A stretch of 6,516 bases of DNA from Pseudomonadota bacterium (GTDB lineage: Bacteria > Myxococcota_A > Polyangia > Polyangiales > Sandaracinaceae), in the NCBI GenBank assembly GCA_023427125.1, contig JAEZBP010000332.1:1-6516 (forward strand). Reading direction: 5' to 3'. The notes beneath the pieces were generated by a model, which did not search any database, was not told where the DNA came from, and saw nothing but the letters and a program-made list of their open reading frames with translations. Numbering within the stretch: the first letter of the stretch is position 1; each line of letters opens with the position of its first letter. The position numbers were made by a program, and so were the translations under genes. Shown one piece after another: positions 6,489-6,516 of this stretch.

Positions 6489-6516
6489 GCAACGCCTCAC
6501 CGAGGCCTTGGCGGGC

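Larger units (their letters stand above)
6270..6516. other. Intergenic region upstream of the operon
   Basis: These 247 nt lie before the first operon gene and should contain its promoter. I found no convincing -35/-10 pair or sigma-54 element on either strand. The stretch is visibly richer in A/T and in short repeats than the coding DNA. Its outer end may reach a neighbouring gene: a + strand frame is open from TTG 6437 to the edge, and a - strand frame runs 13 codons in from the edge to TGA 6475-6477. Neither is long enough to support a call. Confidence 0.5.

Noticed and set aside
6437..6516. Possible start of a divergent + strand gene from TTG 6437, or the end of a - strand gene stopping at 6475-6477
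   Set aside because: Both frames are very short within the window, the two readings conflict, and neither has a recognisable motif or ribosome site.

Overview
The window is very GC-rich. Its genes use G/C-ending codons so strongly that kilobase-long open frames appear on the antisense strand. The soluble, multi-receiver signalling proteins with a phytochrome-type kinase and an Rcp1-like regulator suggest a myxobacterium-like (Polyangia/'Deltaproteobacteria') chromosome. That placement is inferred from style; there is no taxonomic marker here.

Layout. A small + strand gene (83-580) encodes a 165-residue protein I do not recognise. It converges, across a 72-nt gap, on a tightly packed four-gene operon on the - strand (6269 down to 653). 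In transcription order the operon encodes: (1) a soluble sensor histidine kinase with a helical N-terminal module, a PAS domain and a phytochrome-type HisKA/HATPase; (2) a stand-alone Rcp1-like receiver; (3) a REC-coiled coil-PAS-HisKA-HATPase-REC hybrid kinase; (4) a REC-REC-EAL protein whose EAL domain keeps all the catalytic signature residues. The remaining 247 nt (6270-6516) upstream of the operon show no supportable gene. They hold a perfect 12-bp palindrome, a repeated GGTTGCGC element and a wider inverted repeat, and are the natural place for the operon's promoter and operators.

How the genes could work together. The junctions are a 5-nt gap (or 16-nt overlap), a 4-nt GTGA overlap and a 15-nt gap with a strong Shine-Dalgarno, so the four proteins are probably co-expressed. 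None has a visible membrane segment or signal peptide, so sensing is likely cytoplasmic. Together they carry two kinase cores, five receivers and no Hpt domain. The only recognisable output is cyclic-di-GMP hydrolysis. The simplest model is a branched His-Asp network in which kinases 1 and 3 phosphorylate the single receiver and the PDE's receivers to tune local c-di-GMP. Pairing of a phytochrome-type kinase with an Rcp1-type receiver is established in cyanobacteria; the coupling here to a dual-receiver EAL protein, and the wiring, are inference.
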